The notes beneath the pieces are model-generated. The model was not told the origin of the DNA. It did no database searches and was given only the letters and a program-made list of their open reading frames with translations. The translations under genes were made by a program, and so were the position numbers. DNA of 64,000 nucleotides, from assembly GCF_900188085.1 (NCBI RefSeq), contig NZ_FZOU01000011.1, forward strand, positions 1-64,000, in the 5' to 3' direction. This document shows positions 50,450-59,360 of this stretch, piece by piece. Source of the DNA: Granulicella rosea. GTDB lineage: Bacteria; Acidobacteriota; Terriglobia; Terriglobales; Acidobacteriaceae. Numbering within the stretch: the first letter of the stretch is position 1; every line of letters begins with the position of its first letter.

Positions 50450-52105
50450 ATGAAGTTCCTCGTCCGCTCGCTTCTCGTGCTGTTCGCCCTTTACGGCATG
50501 GTCTTCGCCATCGGCGACGTTATGCTGGTCTCGCACCAGCTCTCGCTCTGGTGGGGTATCGTCTTCTCGGTCGCCGTCATCGGCCTGCAATTTGCTACCT
50601 CTCCCTGGGTGATCGAGCACATCCTGTCGATCGACTGGGCGCCCGACGCGCTGCCCGAGGTCAACCGCGCCTTCGTCGAGCAGCTCTGCCGCGAGCGCGG
50701 ACTGCCGCAGATCCAGGTCGGCGTCATCTACAGCGGCACGCCGAACGCCTTCGCCTTCGGCCGCGTGCGCTCGGATGCGAAGGTCGTCGTCACCGAGGGC
50801 CTGCTGAAGGCGCTGACGCCCGAAGAGGCCAACGCCGTGTTGGCGCACGAGATCGGGCACATCGAGCACTACGACTTCGCGGTGATGGCCGTCGCGGCGC
50901 TGGCCCCTCTGCTGCTCTACCAGATCTACGTCTGGACCAGCCGCGTGCGCAATGGCGGCACGATCGCCTGGACGGCCTACGCCTGCTACTGGATCGGCCA
51001 GTTCCTCGTCCTGACCCTGAACCGCACCCGCGAGTACCATGCCGACCACTATGCCGCGATGGTGACGCGCGCGCCCGGCGAGCTCTCCTCCGCGCTGGTG
51101 AAGATCGCCTACGGGATGATCCGCGCCGACGGGGAGTACAAGGAATCTCTCCAGAAGGGTTCGACCGCCGACAAGAGCTACCAGCGCGCGCAGCACCAGC
51201 TCGGCTCGACCATCGCGCTGATGGGGATCGCCAACCTGCGTTCGAGCGAGTCGCTGGCAGTCGCCATCGCCGATCCGGCGCGTGCGGCGGCCGTGATGCG
51301 CTGGGATCTGGTCAACCCCTGGGCGCGCTTCTACGAGCTCAACTCCACCCACCCGCTGACGGCGCTGCGCGTGCGCGCACTGAATGCGCAGTCGACCGAG
51401 ATGCACCAGCAGATTGCGTATCCGCTGCCCGCCGGGCAGGCCTCCGACCGCAAGCTCCAGTTTCTCCACTTTCCGCTGCAATTCGTCATCTGGGCCGGCC
51501 CCTGGGTCTTCGGTCTGCTCTGGCTCTTCTCTCACCGGATCACGCATCAACTCGGCCTGCCGGGGCTTTCGACCGGCTGGCTGCTGATCGGCCTGGGCGC
51601 CACCTGGACGGGGCGTATCGCCTATCGGTACCACGGCAGCTTCAAGCCGGCGGCCATTGGCGATCTGCTGGAGGATACCGAGGTCTCGCAGATGAAGCCG
51701 CGTGCTGTGGAGCTGCGGGGCGAGATCGTCGGCAACGGTATGCCCGGATACTACTGGAGCGCCGACCTTGTGCTCCGCGATGATTCCGGCATGGTCTTCC
51801 TGCTTTATCGCTCGTCGATTCCGTTCGCGCGTTTCTTCTTTGCCATCACCGATGCCGGCCGCTTCATCGGCGAGAAGGTCACCGTCACCGGCTGGTATCG
51901 CCGCGGCCTGCGGCCCTATGTGGAGTTATCGCAGATTTCTGGGAATCTGCCGCGCATGTACAGCGGCAGCGGCCCCATCAGCATGCTGAACAATAAGGAC
52001 GCCGGCGAGCGCGAGCTGGTGACCCATCGCTCCTACTCCCGCTGGATCCAAGGAGCGGGCGCCGCCATCGCGACCGCGGCCGGCCTGGTGATGTTGTTCA
52101 GCTAG
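50450..52105 (+). CDS. M48-family membrane metallopeptidase (HtpX-like)
   Basis: 551 aa from ATG 50450 with GGAG 8 bases upstream. Two N-terminal spans (SLLVLFALYGMVFAIGDVML and WWGIVFSVAVIGLQFA), then the zinc site NAVLAHEIGHIEHYDFAVMA, further spans, the third ligand in EYHADHYAAMVTRAPGELSS, and an N-S-T-H-P motif (NSTHPLTALRVRA). A longer C-terminal part (from about residue 395, AIGDLLEDTEVSQMKPRAVE) resembles a small OB-like or NfeD-like domain. Probably membrane protein quality control. Confidence 0.88.
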   Translation: MKFLVRSLLVLFALYGMVFAIGDVMLVSHQLSLWWGIVFSVAVIGLQFATSPWVIEHILSIDWAPDALPEVNRAFVEQLCRERGLPQIQVGVIYSGTPNAFAFGRVRSDAKVVVTEGLLKALTPEEANAVLAHEIGHIEHYDFAVMAVAALAPLLLYQIYVWTSRVRNGGTIAWTAYACYWIGQFLVLTLNRTREYHADHYAAMVTRAPGELSSALVKIAYGMIRADGEYKESLQKGSTADKSYQRAQHQLGSTIALMGIANLRSSESLAVAIADPARAAAVMRWDLVNPWARFYELNSTHPLTALRVRALNAQSTEMHQQIAYPLPAGQASDRKLQFLHFPLQFVIWAGPWVFGLLWLFSHRITHQLGLPGLSTGWLLIGLGATWTGRIAYRYHGSFKPAAIGDLLEDTEVSQMKPRAVELRGEIVGNGMPGYYWSADLVLRDDSGMVFLLYRSSIPFARFFFAITDAGRFIGEKVTVTGWYRRGLRPYVELSQISGNLPRMYSGSGPISMLNNKDAGERELVTHRSYSRWIQGAGAAIATAAGLVMLFS

Positions 52106-52131
52106 CCCCGGCGGTTGGTATGCTGGTTAAA

Positions 52132-53286
52132 ATGTCGACTGAGACGAACGGCCCAGGCAGAAACTCCGACGAAGCGTTCATGCGCCGCGCGCTGGACCTT
52201 GCCACGGCCACCTATGCGATGGCCTCGCCCAACCCGCAGGTGGGCTGCGTGCTGGTGCGCGACGGCGTCATCGTCTCCGAGGGCGCGCATATTTACGATG
52301 CGAAGGACCACGCGGAGATCGTCGCACTGAAGCAGGCCCGCGCCCGTGGCGTCGACCCCGCCGGCACGACCGCCTACGTGACGCTCGAACCATGCAGCCA
52401 CCACGGACGTACCGGCCCCTGCGCCGACGCGCTCGTCGCCGCCGGCATCGCGCGCTGCGTCGTCGCGACCGGCGATCCAAACCCGCTGGTTCACGGCGGA
52501 GGGATCGAGAAGCTGCGGGCCGCGGGCATACCCGTTGCCGTCGGCGTGCTGCAGGCGGAGGCGCGCCAGTTGAACGACGCCTTCGCCCACACCATCCAAA
52601 CCGGGCGTCCCTTCGTGACCCTGAAGGCAGCGCTCTCGGTCGACGGCCGCCTGGCGCCGCCGCTCGAGGAGCGCGAGCCCGGCCGCCCTTTCTGGCTGAC
52701 CGGACCGGCCGCGCGCGAGGAGGTGCAGCGCATCCGTCATGCCTCAGACGCCATCCTCTCCGGCATCGGCACCGTGCTGGCCGACGACCCCGCCATGACC
52801 GACCGAACCGGTCTGCCGCGCCGCCGTCCGCTGCTGCGCGTCGTGCTGGACACCCACCTGCGCATCCCGCTCGACTCGAAGCTCGTACGCAGCGCGGAGA
52901 AAGACCTGCTGGTGCTTTGCGCCGACAACGCCCCTTCGAAGAAGGCCGCGCAGCTTGAGGCCTACGGGGTCGAGGTCGTCCGCATTCCGCGCGAGGCGGG
53001 CCGGCACAGCCTCCCCGCCGTGCTCGACCTGCTCGCCGGGCGCAAGCTGCTGAGCGTGCTGCTGGAAGCTGGGTCGATCCTGAACGGCGCCTTCCTGACC
53101 CAGCATCTCGTCGACAAGGCCGTGCTGATGTACGCCGAGACCGAGCTTGGCCCGAACGCCCTGCCCTTCGCCGCCGGCATTCCCTCGCCCTTTCACCTGC
53201 AGCAGATGCTGCAGCGCGTGGAGACGCGGCAGTTTGGCCCGGACGTCTGCGTGAGCGGCTACCTGCACGATCCCTGGTCTTTGTAG
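52132..53286 (+). CDS. ribD: riboflavin biosynthesis deaminase/reductase
   Basis: 384 aa from ATG 52132; an ATG at 52120 is in frame, but TATGCT (52119-52124) would place the transcript start at about 52132, so a leaderless mRNA is likely. Deaminase domain: zinc ligands in DHAEIVALKQ and LEPCSHHGRTGPCADAL. Reductase domain from about residue 155 (RPFVTLKAALSVDGRLA, RVVLDTHLRIPLDS, EAGSILNGAFL). Catalyses two steps of riboflavin synthesis. No FMN riboswitch is seen upstream. Confidence 0.95.
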   Translation: MSTETNGPGRNSDEAFMRRALDLATATYAMASPNPQVGCVLVRDGVIVSEGAHIYDAKDHAEIVALKQARARGVDPAGTTAYVTLEPCSHHGRTGPCADALVAAGIARCVVATGDPNPLVHGGGIEKLRAAGIPVAVGVLQAEARQLNDAFAHTIQTGRPFVTLKAALSVDGRLAPPLEEREPGRPFWLTGPAAREEVQRIRHASDAILSGIGTVLADDPAMTDRTGLPRRRPLLRVVLDTHLRIPLDSKLVRSAEKDLLVLCADNAPSKKAAQLEAYGVEVVRIPREAGRHSLPAVLDLLAGRKLLSVLLEAGSILNGAFLTQHLVDKAVLMYAETELGPNALPFAAGIPSPFHLQQMLQRVETRQFGPDVCVSGYLHDPWSL

Positions 53287-53302
53287 AACCAACCTGAGAA
53301 GT

Positions 53303-53405
53303 CTGTCATCTTGAGCGAAGCGCAGCGAAGTCGAAAGACCTGCTTCCTGGGATCGCCAAAAGAACAAAAGCAAAAGCAGGTCCTTCGCTGCGCTCAGGAT
53401 GACAG
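53303..53405. repeat. REP-like inverted pair between ribD and ribE
   Basis: CTGTCATCTTGAGCGAAGCG at the left and GCTGCGCTCAGGATGACAG at the right, with GACCTGCTT and AGCAGGTC inside, form an imperfect hairpin of about 30-base arms. Same family as at 36832. Confidence 0.85.
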
Positions 53406-53462
53406 GCGGTTGGGGTGGGCCTGACGAGGCGGCACGCACAAATCCGCTATGCTGGATAGACC

Positions 53463-54113
53463 ATGTTCACCGGACTGATCGAAGCCACAGGCACCGTACT
53501 CTCGCTCACGCCCTCCGCCGGCGCGACCCGCATCGTCGTCTCGGCCCCGAAGCTGGCCTCGCGGCTGAAGACCGGCGACTCCATCTCCGTGTCGGGCGTC
53601 TGCCTCACCGCGCTCGACATCACGCACACGCAGTTCGCCGCCGACCTGGCGGCCGAGACCATCGCGCGCACGACGCTGAGCAAGCTGCGCCCCGGCTCGG
53701 TCGTGAACCTGGAGCTGCCGACGCCCTCCGGCTCGCCGCTCGGCGGACACGTCGTGCAGGGTCACGTCGACGGCACCGCCACGCTGCTCGGCATCGACCC
53801 CATCCACCCGGACGCGCGCGAAACGACGGACTGGCGGATGCGCTTCGCCCTTTCGAGCGAGCTGACGAAGTACGTCGTCATGCAGGGCTCGATCACGGTG
53901 GAGGGCATCTCGCTGACGGTCGCCTCGGTGCTGGGCGATGTGGTGTCGATCGCGGTCATCCCGCATACCTACGCGGTCACGTCGCTGCATACGCTGGCGC
54001 CTGGCTCCCTGCTGAATATCGAGGTCGACGTACTGGGCAAGTATGCGGAGAAGAAGGAAGCGGCAGGACATTTTGAGCTGACGGAGAGCTATCTGCTGGC
54101 GAACGGCTACTGA
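53463..54113 (+). CDS. ribE: riboflavin synthase, alpha subunit
   Basis: 216 aa made of two similar lumazine-binding halves: MFTGLIEATGTVLSLTPSAG, SISVSGVCLTALDI, and GGHVVQGHVDGTATLLGIDP, then GSITVEGISLTVASVLGD. Dismutates dimethyl-ribityllumazine to riboflavin. TATGCT ends 9 bases before the ATG and there is no SD. Named ribC in some species. Confidence 0.94.
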   Translation: MFTGLIEATGTVLSLTPSAGATRIVVSAPKLASRLKTGDSISVSGVCLTALDITHTQFAADLAAETIARTTLSKLRPGSVVNLELPTPSGSPLGGHVVQGHVDGTATLLGIDPIHPDARETTDWRMRFALSSELTKYVVMQGSITVEGISLTVASVLGDVVSIAVIPHTYAVTSLHTLAPGSLLNIEVDVLGKYAEKKEAAGHFELTESYLLANGY

Positions 54114-54148
54114 CGCTCGATCTATAATCTGGACCAGCGAGGTGCAAC

Positions 54149-54436
54149 TTGCGCGATGTCAACGTAATCGACCTGCAAAACGAGCTGAGCACCTACCTTG
54201 ATTTCGCAAAGTCCGGCGAGGTTGTGGTGATTCACGACGACCATCTCCCTGTCGCCAGACTCATCCTTTTTCCTCCTGAAATGACCGGCGACGACGCTGC
54301 CCTCGTCGCTTCGGGCGTGATGACCCTGCCGGAGAAACCTTTCGACATCGACGAGCTCCTTTCTCTGCCCGAAACGACCTTTATCGGAAACGCAGGCACC
54401 CAAGCGATTCTCGATGAGCGAAATGAAGGATGGTAA
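54149..54436 (+). CDS. Phd/YefM-type antitoxin
   Basis: 95 aa, TTG start with GAGG upstream. The DNA-binding N-terminus reads VIDLQNELSTYLDFAKSGEV, VVIHDDHLPVARLILFPPE, as in Phd/YefM antitoxins paired with PIN toxins. C-terminal part LPEKPFDIDELLSLPETTFI would wrap the toxin. TATAAT at 54123-54128 is a good -10. Overlaps the damaged toxin gene by 7 bases. Confidence 0.78.
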   Translation: MRDVNVIDLQNELSTYLDFAKSGEVVVIHDDHLPVARLILFPPEMTGDDAALVASGVMTLPEKPFDIDELLSLPETTFIGNAGTQAILDERNEGW

Positions 54437-54870
54437 GTCGTGGATCGGCGTTCTGGGATGCCAGCTCGTTAATCCCTCTCTGCGCGCAGCAACAAGGAAC
54501 TCAGCAGGCTCGAGAGCTTATACGGCAATTTACCCCTGTCGTATGGTGGGCGACCTCCATTGAAATTCATAGTGCAATCGCCCGCCTCAGCCGGTCTGGC
54601 CACTTGAACGAACGGGACCGCAACGTGGCTTTGCGCCATCTTTCTCTTCTTCAGCATCGCTGGCGCGAGATTGTTCCCAGAACTGAGTTGCGCGATCTTG
54701 CTGAAAATCTGCTCGACGCACATCCGCTACGCGCCGCAGACAGCCTATAGCTTGCCGCGGCTCTTATCTGGTGCCAGCAGAAACCTCATCACCGTCACTT
54801 TCTATCCGGCGATCTGCGTCTGTGTGAAGCTGCGGGAGCTGTGGGCTTTACCGTGATCCAGACAACATAG
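54430..54870 (+). pseudogene. VapC-like PIN toxin interrupted by an amber codon
   Basis: Frame from ATG 54430 reads FWDASSLIPLCAQQQGTQQA (first PIN Asp), IEIHSAIARLSRSGHLNE and AHPLRAADSL, then TAG at 54748-54750. The same frame continues [39 protein letters not shown] and stops at 54868-54870. Intact PIN toxins have ADSLQLAAAL here, so a CAG Gln codon has become TAG. The truncated 106-aa product lacks the last conserved Asp (SGD). Antitoxin is intact. Confidence 0.8.
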
Positions 54871-54871
54871 C

Positions 54872-55225
54872 TCACGGCGCCTGCCTGTTGTAGACGTAGA
54901 TCCAGCAACTGAGGCTTGAGCCATCTTGAAGATGCACCGCCGTCCTCACGCGTAGGAAAAGACTCGCCGCCGGAAGCTCCGAATGGAAGTCTTCGTATTC
55001 ATCCAACTGCGCAAGCGTCTCCGCGTCCGGTACGAGGAAGACCTCGCCTCGCACACGATCGTCGCCGCCTTCATCCAAGACCACACCTGGATATGCACCG
55101 AGCTCGTAGCGGCGGCCGCGAATCTCTCCCTTGCTAACCGGAATGAGGCGGCGCGCGGCGTGAGCGATCTCTGCCGGCGCGCGGTCCGGGTGCAGGGTTC
55201 CGTAGATGAAGAGCAGCTCAGGCAC
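54872..55225 (-). CDS. gamma-glutamylcyclotransferase-like protein
   Basis: 117 aa. Seen: LLFIYGTLHPDRAPAEIA (phosphate/substrate loop), RGRRYELGAYPGVVLDEG, VRGEVFLVPDAETLAQLDEY with the catalytic Glu in the LDEYEDF region, as in the AIG2/GGCT family. Acts on gamma-glutamyl groups in characterised members; the substrate here is unknown. Convergent with the broken toxin gene. Confidence 0.85.
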   Translation of the reverse strand: MPELLFIYGTLHPDRAPAEIAHAARRLIPVSKGEIRGRRYELGAYPGVVLDEGGDDRVRGEVFLVPDAETLAQLDEYEDFHSELPAASLFLRVRTAVHLQDGSSLSCWIYVYNRQAP

Positions 55226-55278
55226 GGTTTGCTTCTCACAAGAAACTTACCTGCTGGCGTCAAGCAGGAACAAACAAC

Positions 55279-55306
55279 AGCAGATCCCCGCTGCGCGAAG
55301 GATGAC
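55279..55306 (-). repeat. REP-like single copy
   Basis: AGCAGATCCCCGCTGCGCGA then AGGATGAC, a single half of the REP-like family, between the GGCT gene and the rho terminator. Confidence 0.6.
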
Positions 55307-55351
55307 AAGCATTTTTTGGCAAGCGGGGACTGAGATGCACGCGATGCAACG

Positions 55352-55389
55352 AAAAACCCCACATCTCCGGTTCGAGATGTGGGGTTTTT
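55352..55389. terminator. strong intrinsic terminator downstream of rho
   Basis: AAAAACCCCACATCTC (55352-55367) and GAGATGTGGGGTTTTT (55374-55389) make a perfect 16-base stem with a CGGTTC loop, with A and T runs on both sides. It lies 17 bases after the rho stop codon (minus strand), so the rho gene itself ends at a Rho-independent terminator, and could also stop + strand transcripts. Confidence 0.92.
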
Positions 55390-55405
55390 GCGGTTGCGAG
55401 GGTTC

Positions 55406-56656
55406 TTACAGCGAGTTCATGTTGTGCAGGAACTCCTGATTGTTCCGCGTCTTGGCGAGGCGGTCGGTCAGCAGCTCCATGGCCTCGGTCGGCGAGAGCG
55501 GATTCAGCACCTTGCGCAGAATCCACGTACGCTGCAGGTCGTCCTTGGGGATCAGCAGCTCTTCCTTACGCGTGCCGGAGCGCTGAATATCGATGGCTGG
55601 GAAGACGCGCTTGTCGACCAGCTTGCGGTCGAGGATGACCTCCATGTTGCCCGTACCCTTGAACTCCTCGAAGATGACCTCGTCCATGCGCGAGCCGGTG
55701 TCGACCAGCGCCGTGGCGATGATGGTCAGGCTGCCGCCCTCTTCGATGTTGCGGGCCGCGCCGAAGAAGCGCTTCGGGCGCTGCAATGCATTGGAATCGA
55801 CGCCTCCAGACAGCACCTTGCCCGACGGCGGGACGATGGTGTTGTAGGCGCGCGCGAGGCGGGTGATGGAATCGAGCAGGATGACGACGTCGCGCTTGTG
55901 CTCGACGAGGCGCTTGGCCTTCTCGATGACCATCTCGGCGACCTGGACGTGGCGTGCGGCGGGCTCGTCGAACGTGGAGCTGATGACTTCTCCGCGAACA
56001 GAGCGCTGCATGTCGGTCACTTCTTCCGGGCGCTCGTCGATCAGCAGGACGATGAGCACGACCTCGGGGTGATTGGCGGTGATCGAATTGGCGATCGACT
56101 GCAGCAGCATGGTCTTACCGGTGCGCGGCGGGGCTACGATGAGTCCGCGCTGGCCCTTGCCGACGGGCGTCAGCAGGTCCATGACACGACCGGAGATGTG
56201 CTCGCGGACCGTCTCCATCTTGATGCGTTCCTGCGCGTAGAGCGGCGTCAGGTTGTCGAAGAGAATCTTGTTGCGCGTCTCCTCGGGGCTCTCGAAGTTG
56301 ATCGCTTCGATCTTGACCAGCGCGAAGTACTTCTCGCCCTCGTGCGGCGGTCGGACGTTGCCGGAGATGGTGTCGCCGGTCTTCAGGTCGAACTTGCGAA
56401 TCTGAGAAGGCGAGACGTAGATATCGTCCGGGCCGGGCAGGTAGTTGTAGTCGGGCGAGCGGAGGAAGCCGTAACCGTCGGGCAGGATTTCAAGCACGCC
56501 CTCGGCGAAGATGTGGCCCTCTTTTTCGCTCTGCGCCTGCAGAATCTTGAAGATGAGATCCTGCTTGCGGAGGCCGCTGGTGCCGGCGATGTCGAGACCG
56601 CGGGCGAGCTTACCCAGCTCGGCGATGTTGTGCTCTTTCAGTTCGGAGATGGTCAT
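55406..56656 (-). CDS. rho: transcription termination factor Rho
   Basis: 416 aa hexameric RNA helicase. Rho N-terminal helix ([20 protein letters not shown]), RNA-binding cold-shock-like part ([20 protein letters not shown]), Walker [19 protein letters not shown], Walker [19 protein letters not shown]-loop [20 protein letters not shown]. Walker A has PPRTGKT; E. coli has PPKAGKT. No inserted N-terminal extension of the kind common in high-GC actinobacteria. Confidence 0.96.
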   Translation of the reverse strand: MTISELKEHNIAELGKLARGLDIAGTSGLRKQDLIFKILQAQSEKEGHIFAEGVLEILPDGYGFLRSPDYNYLPGPDDIYVSPSQIRKFDLKTGDTISGNVRPPHEGEKYFALVKIEAINFESPEETRNKILFDNLTPLYAQERIKMETVREHISGRVMDLLTPVGKGQRGLIVAPPRTGKTMLLQSIANSITANHPEVVLIVLLIDERPEEVTDMQRSVRGEVISSTFDEPAARHVQVAEMVIEKAKRLVEHKRDVVILLDSITRLARAYNTIVPPSGKVLSGGVDSNALQRPKRFFGAARNIEEGGSLTIIATALVDTGSRMDEVIFEEFKGTGNMEVILDRKLVDKRVFPAIDIQRSGTRKEELLIPKDDLQRTWILRKVLNPLSPTEAMELLTDRLAKTRNNQEFLHNMNSL

Positions 56657-56852
56657 GTGTGTTTCGTCTTTTCTCTTTGGGTGGGTTTAAAACGGAGGCG
56701 GGTCTCGAGCGTACGAGAGGAGACGTGCGGAGTAGATGCAGCAGGAAACAAATCCTGAATTGTGCGGGGGGTGCTGCTGGAGGAAGGGTACAACGTCTAC
56801 CGGTTGTGCAAAAACAGGCTTTTTTCAAGCCGAAGGGTGAAACGGCCGCGCA

Positions 56853-57074
56853 TTAAGCCGCGCGGCGCTGGTGAACCTCAATCTTCTCTACCGGAGCCTC
56901 GGAGGCGTCGTCCATGGGAACGGTGTCCTTGAAACGGTCGAGCACTTCGTTCGTGGTGTCCTGCAGCCGGGTGTTCGGCTTGTGCAGCTTGCGGGTGGCC
57001 TTGGAGGCCAACTGGCAGAGCTGGTAGCGGTTCGTGACGTGCGTAAGGGCTCCAAAGATCAAATCTGAGCGCAT
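56853..57074 (-). CDS. rpoZ: RNA polymerase omega subunit
   Basis: 73 aa, AAGGAGAA before the ATG. MRSDLIFGALTHVTNRYQLC, QLASKATRKLHKPNTR and the acidic/basic tail match RpoZ, which helps assemble RNA polymerase. Upstream of rho on the same strand, 196 bases apart. Confidence 0.88.
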   Translation of the reverse strand: MRSDLIFGALTHVTNRYQLCQLASKATRKLHKPNTRLQDTTNEVLDRFKDTVPMDDASEAPVEKIEVHQRRAA

Positions 57075-57619
57075 AGGTTAATTCTCCTTCTTTCTCTTTC
57101 TACCCGGCAGCGTCGACAGCGCGCCGTTTTTGAAACATGGAAGGACCGTCGACTGCGGGGGGCGGTCCTTTACTACAGTTGTTGCGGAACTCGCTGCATC
57201 CACATATTGGACGCAGACCGTGCGGTAGAAGCTGCACGGATTTGGCCCTCAATCCTTATATTTCCCGATTTGTGGAGGAAAATCCCGCCTTTTGAAGGCG
57301 AGGAAGGGCCTTTCAAATCGATTGATCCAGAAGCATGGTCGAATATCGCCGGAGACAGAAGTTTCGACGAATCCCGTTGACCCTCATGAAAAGTAATTGG
57401 TGTGGCCAGCGCAGTCAATACTTTTTTTGGGAGGCTGACCGATCATCGGGTACGGAAAAAGGGATTTCCCGAAGTGGTTCCCCACTAAATTTGGCACAGA
57501 CTCACATTTTGCCAACCTGAGCGGAGCGAAGGACCTGCCGCTGTCTTTAAAAACTACAGCGCATTGGACGGAAAATCTGGTCCTTCGCTTCGCTCAGGCA
57601 GCAAACCTTCTTGGGCCGA
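57075..57619. other. long intergenic region between comM and rpoZ
   Basis: About 545 bases, AT-richer than the surroundings. No supported gene. Contains two hairpins (AAGGACCG 57141-57148 with CGGTCCTT 57163-57170; CGCCTT 57286-57291 with AAGGCG 57295-57300) and, at the right end, an inverted REP-like pair. The hairpins could belong to a small RNA or to the rpoZ leader. Confidence 0.45.
57516..57600. repeat. REP-like inverted pair between comM and rpoZ
   Basis: CCTGAGCGGAGCGAAGGACC at the left and GGTCCTTCGCTTCGCTCAGG at the right, an almost perfect 20-base inverted repeat. Same family as at 36832. Located right after the comM stop. Confidence 0.85.
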
Positions 57620-59215
57620 TTACGACCAGTAGCTGCGGTCGAGCGTCCGGTACTGGATCGCCTCGGCGATATGTTTTACCGCCACATCCTCCGCCGCGTC
57701 CAGGTCGGCGATGGTGCGGGCGACCTTCAGGATGCGGTCGTGGGCGCGCGCGCTGAGGCCCTGCTGCTGCATCGCGCGTTCGAGCAGGCGCTCGGCGTCG
57801 GTCGAAAGCTCGCAGAAGCTGCGAATCTGCTGCGTGTTCATCTGCGCGTTCGAATACACCGCCTGGGACGCGGCGCGGGCGCTGCCCTTCGTCCGTTCGG
57901 CGTTCTTCACGGCGAAACGCAGATGTTGACGCTCGCGCGCCGCCAGCACACGCCTGCGAATCTCGGCCGAACCCTCCGCCGCCGTGCCGCTGCGCAACTC
58001 CTTATACTGCACCGCCGGAACCTCGATGTGAATGTCGATGCGATCGAGCAGCGGCCCGGAGACCTTCGATACATAGCGCTGGATCAGCGGCGGCGTGCAG
58101 GAGCACTCGCGGCTCTTATCGTTGAAGTAGCCGCAGGGGCAGGGATTCATCGCCGCCGCGAGCATGAAGCGCGCCGGGAAGCTGAGGCTCATGCTGGCGC
58201 GCGCGATCGTCACGACGCCGTCTTCGAGCGGCTGGCGCAGCACCTCCAGCACGTTGCGCGGAAACTCCGGCAGCTCGTCCAGGAACAGCAGCCCGTTATG
58301 AGCGAGCGAGACCTCGCCCGGCCTCGGCACGGCGCCGCCGCCGATCAGGCCCGCGTCCGAGATGGTGTGGTGCGGCGAGCGGAAGGGCCGGTGCGTCACC
58401 AGGCCGTCCTCGCCGTTCAGCACGCCGGCGACGGAGTGGATTTTGGTCGTCTCGAGGGCTTCCTCGAACCGCAACGGAGCCAGAATCGACGGAAGCCGCT
58501 TGGCCAGCATCGTCTTGCCGGAGCCCGGCGGCCCGATCATGAGGATGTTATGCCCGCCCGCGGCGGCGACTTCGAGCGCGCGCTTGGCGACCTGCTGGCC
58601 GCGTACGTCCTTGAAATCATGGGCGAAGCTCTGCATCTCGTCAAGCATCGCGCCGGTCTCGACGCGCAGCGGTACGGCGGCGATCGCACCAAACGCCGCC
58701 TGGTTCAGCAGTTCGCGAACCTCCAGCAGGCTCCGGACGGGATAGACGTTCACGCCTTCGACCACCGCGGCCTCGCGCGCGTTGCTGGCCGGGATGACGA
58801 GATTCCTGATCCCCTTGGCCCGCGCCGCGATGGCGATGGGCAGCATGCCCTGCACGGCGCGCAGCGTGCCGTCGAGTCCAAGCTCGCCGACCAGCAGAAA
58901 GTCCGACAGATCCTTGATGTGCAGCGAGCCGTACGCGCCGAGGATGCCGATGGCGATGGGCAGGTCGAAGCCCGAGCCTTCCTTCTTCAGGTCCGCCGGC
59001 GCGAGGTTGATGGTGATGCGCGTGGGTGGGATGTCGAAGCCGGAGTTCTTGATAGCGGCGCGGACGCGGTCGCGCGACTCGCGCACAGCGGCGTCCGGCA
59101 GGCCGACCGTGTTGAAGGTCTCGTCCTTCTGGACGATGCCCGAAAAGTCGACCTCTACATCGATAATGTGCGCGTCGATGCCGTATACGGCCGCGCTGAG
59201 TGCCTTGAACAGCAT
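57620..59215 (-). CDS. comM: YifB/ComM-like Mg-chelatase-type ATPase
   Basis: 531 aa from ATG 59215; frame to 59302 lacks similarity. N-terminal Lon-like S5 fold ([20 protein letters not shown]) followed by AAA+: Walker [21 protein letters not shown], Walker [21 protein letters not shown], arginine region [19 protein letters not shown] with Cys-rich [17 protein letters not shown]-terminal helical domain ends [20 protein letters not shown]. ComM is a branch-migration helicase aiding natural transformation. Confidence 0.92.
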   Translation of the reverse strand: MLFKALSAAVYGIDAHIIDVEVDFSGIVQKDETFNTVGLPDAAVRESRDRVRAAIKNSGFDIPPTRITINLAPADLKKEGSGFDLPIAIGILGAYGSLHIKDLSDFLLVGELGLDGTLRAVQGMLPIAIAARAKGIRNLVIPASNAREAAVVEGVNVYPVRSLLEVRELLNQAAFGAIAAVPLRVETGAMLDEMQSFAHDFKDVRGQQVAKRALEVAAAGGHNILMIGPPGSGKTMLAKRLPSILAPLRFEEALETTKIHSVAGVLNGEDGLVTHRPFRSPHHTISDAGLIGGGAVPRPGEVSLAHNGLLFLDELPEFPRNVLEVLRQPLEDGVVTIARASMSLSFPARFMLAAAMNPCPCGYFNDKSRECSCTPPLIQRYVSKVSGPLLDRIDIHIEVPAVQYKELRSGTAAEGSAEIRRRVLAARERQHLRFAVKNAERTKGSARAASQAVYSNAQMNTQQIRSFCELSTDAERLLERAMQQQGLSARAHDRILKVARTIADLDAAEDVAVKHIAEAIQYRTLDRSYWS

Positions 59216-59360
59216 GGGTCGTTCGCCTGATAAAACCGTTGGAGCCTGGTCGATCCGTTGAGGCCGGAAGTCTGATGCAGGAAAGTCATCGGAGTATAGC
59301 ATTTAGACTCAAACAAACAGTTTTCTGCATCTCATGAAGGAAACGCACGCCGGAGGCCTT

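Noticed and set aside
52080-53463. FMN riboswitch upstream of ribD or ribE
   Set aside because: Only about 26 bases precede ribD and a REP pair precedes ribE; no conserved riboswitch segments seen.
57173-57418. 81-aa frame on minus in the comM-rpoZ gap
   Set aside because: No SD, mixed composition, no homology pattern; region is better explained as non-coding.
57490-57510. Sigma-54 promoter (TTGGCACA...TTTTGCC)
   Set aside because: The GG and GC elements are too far apart for a -24/-12 promoter.
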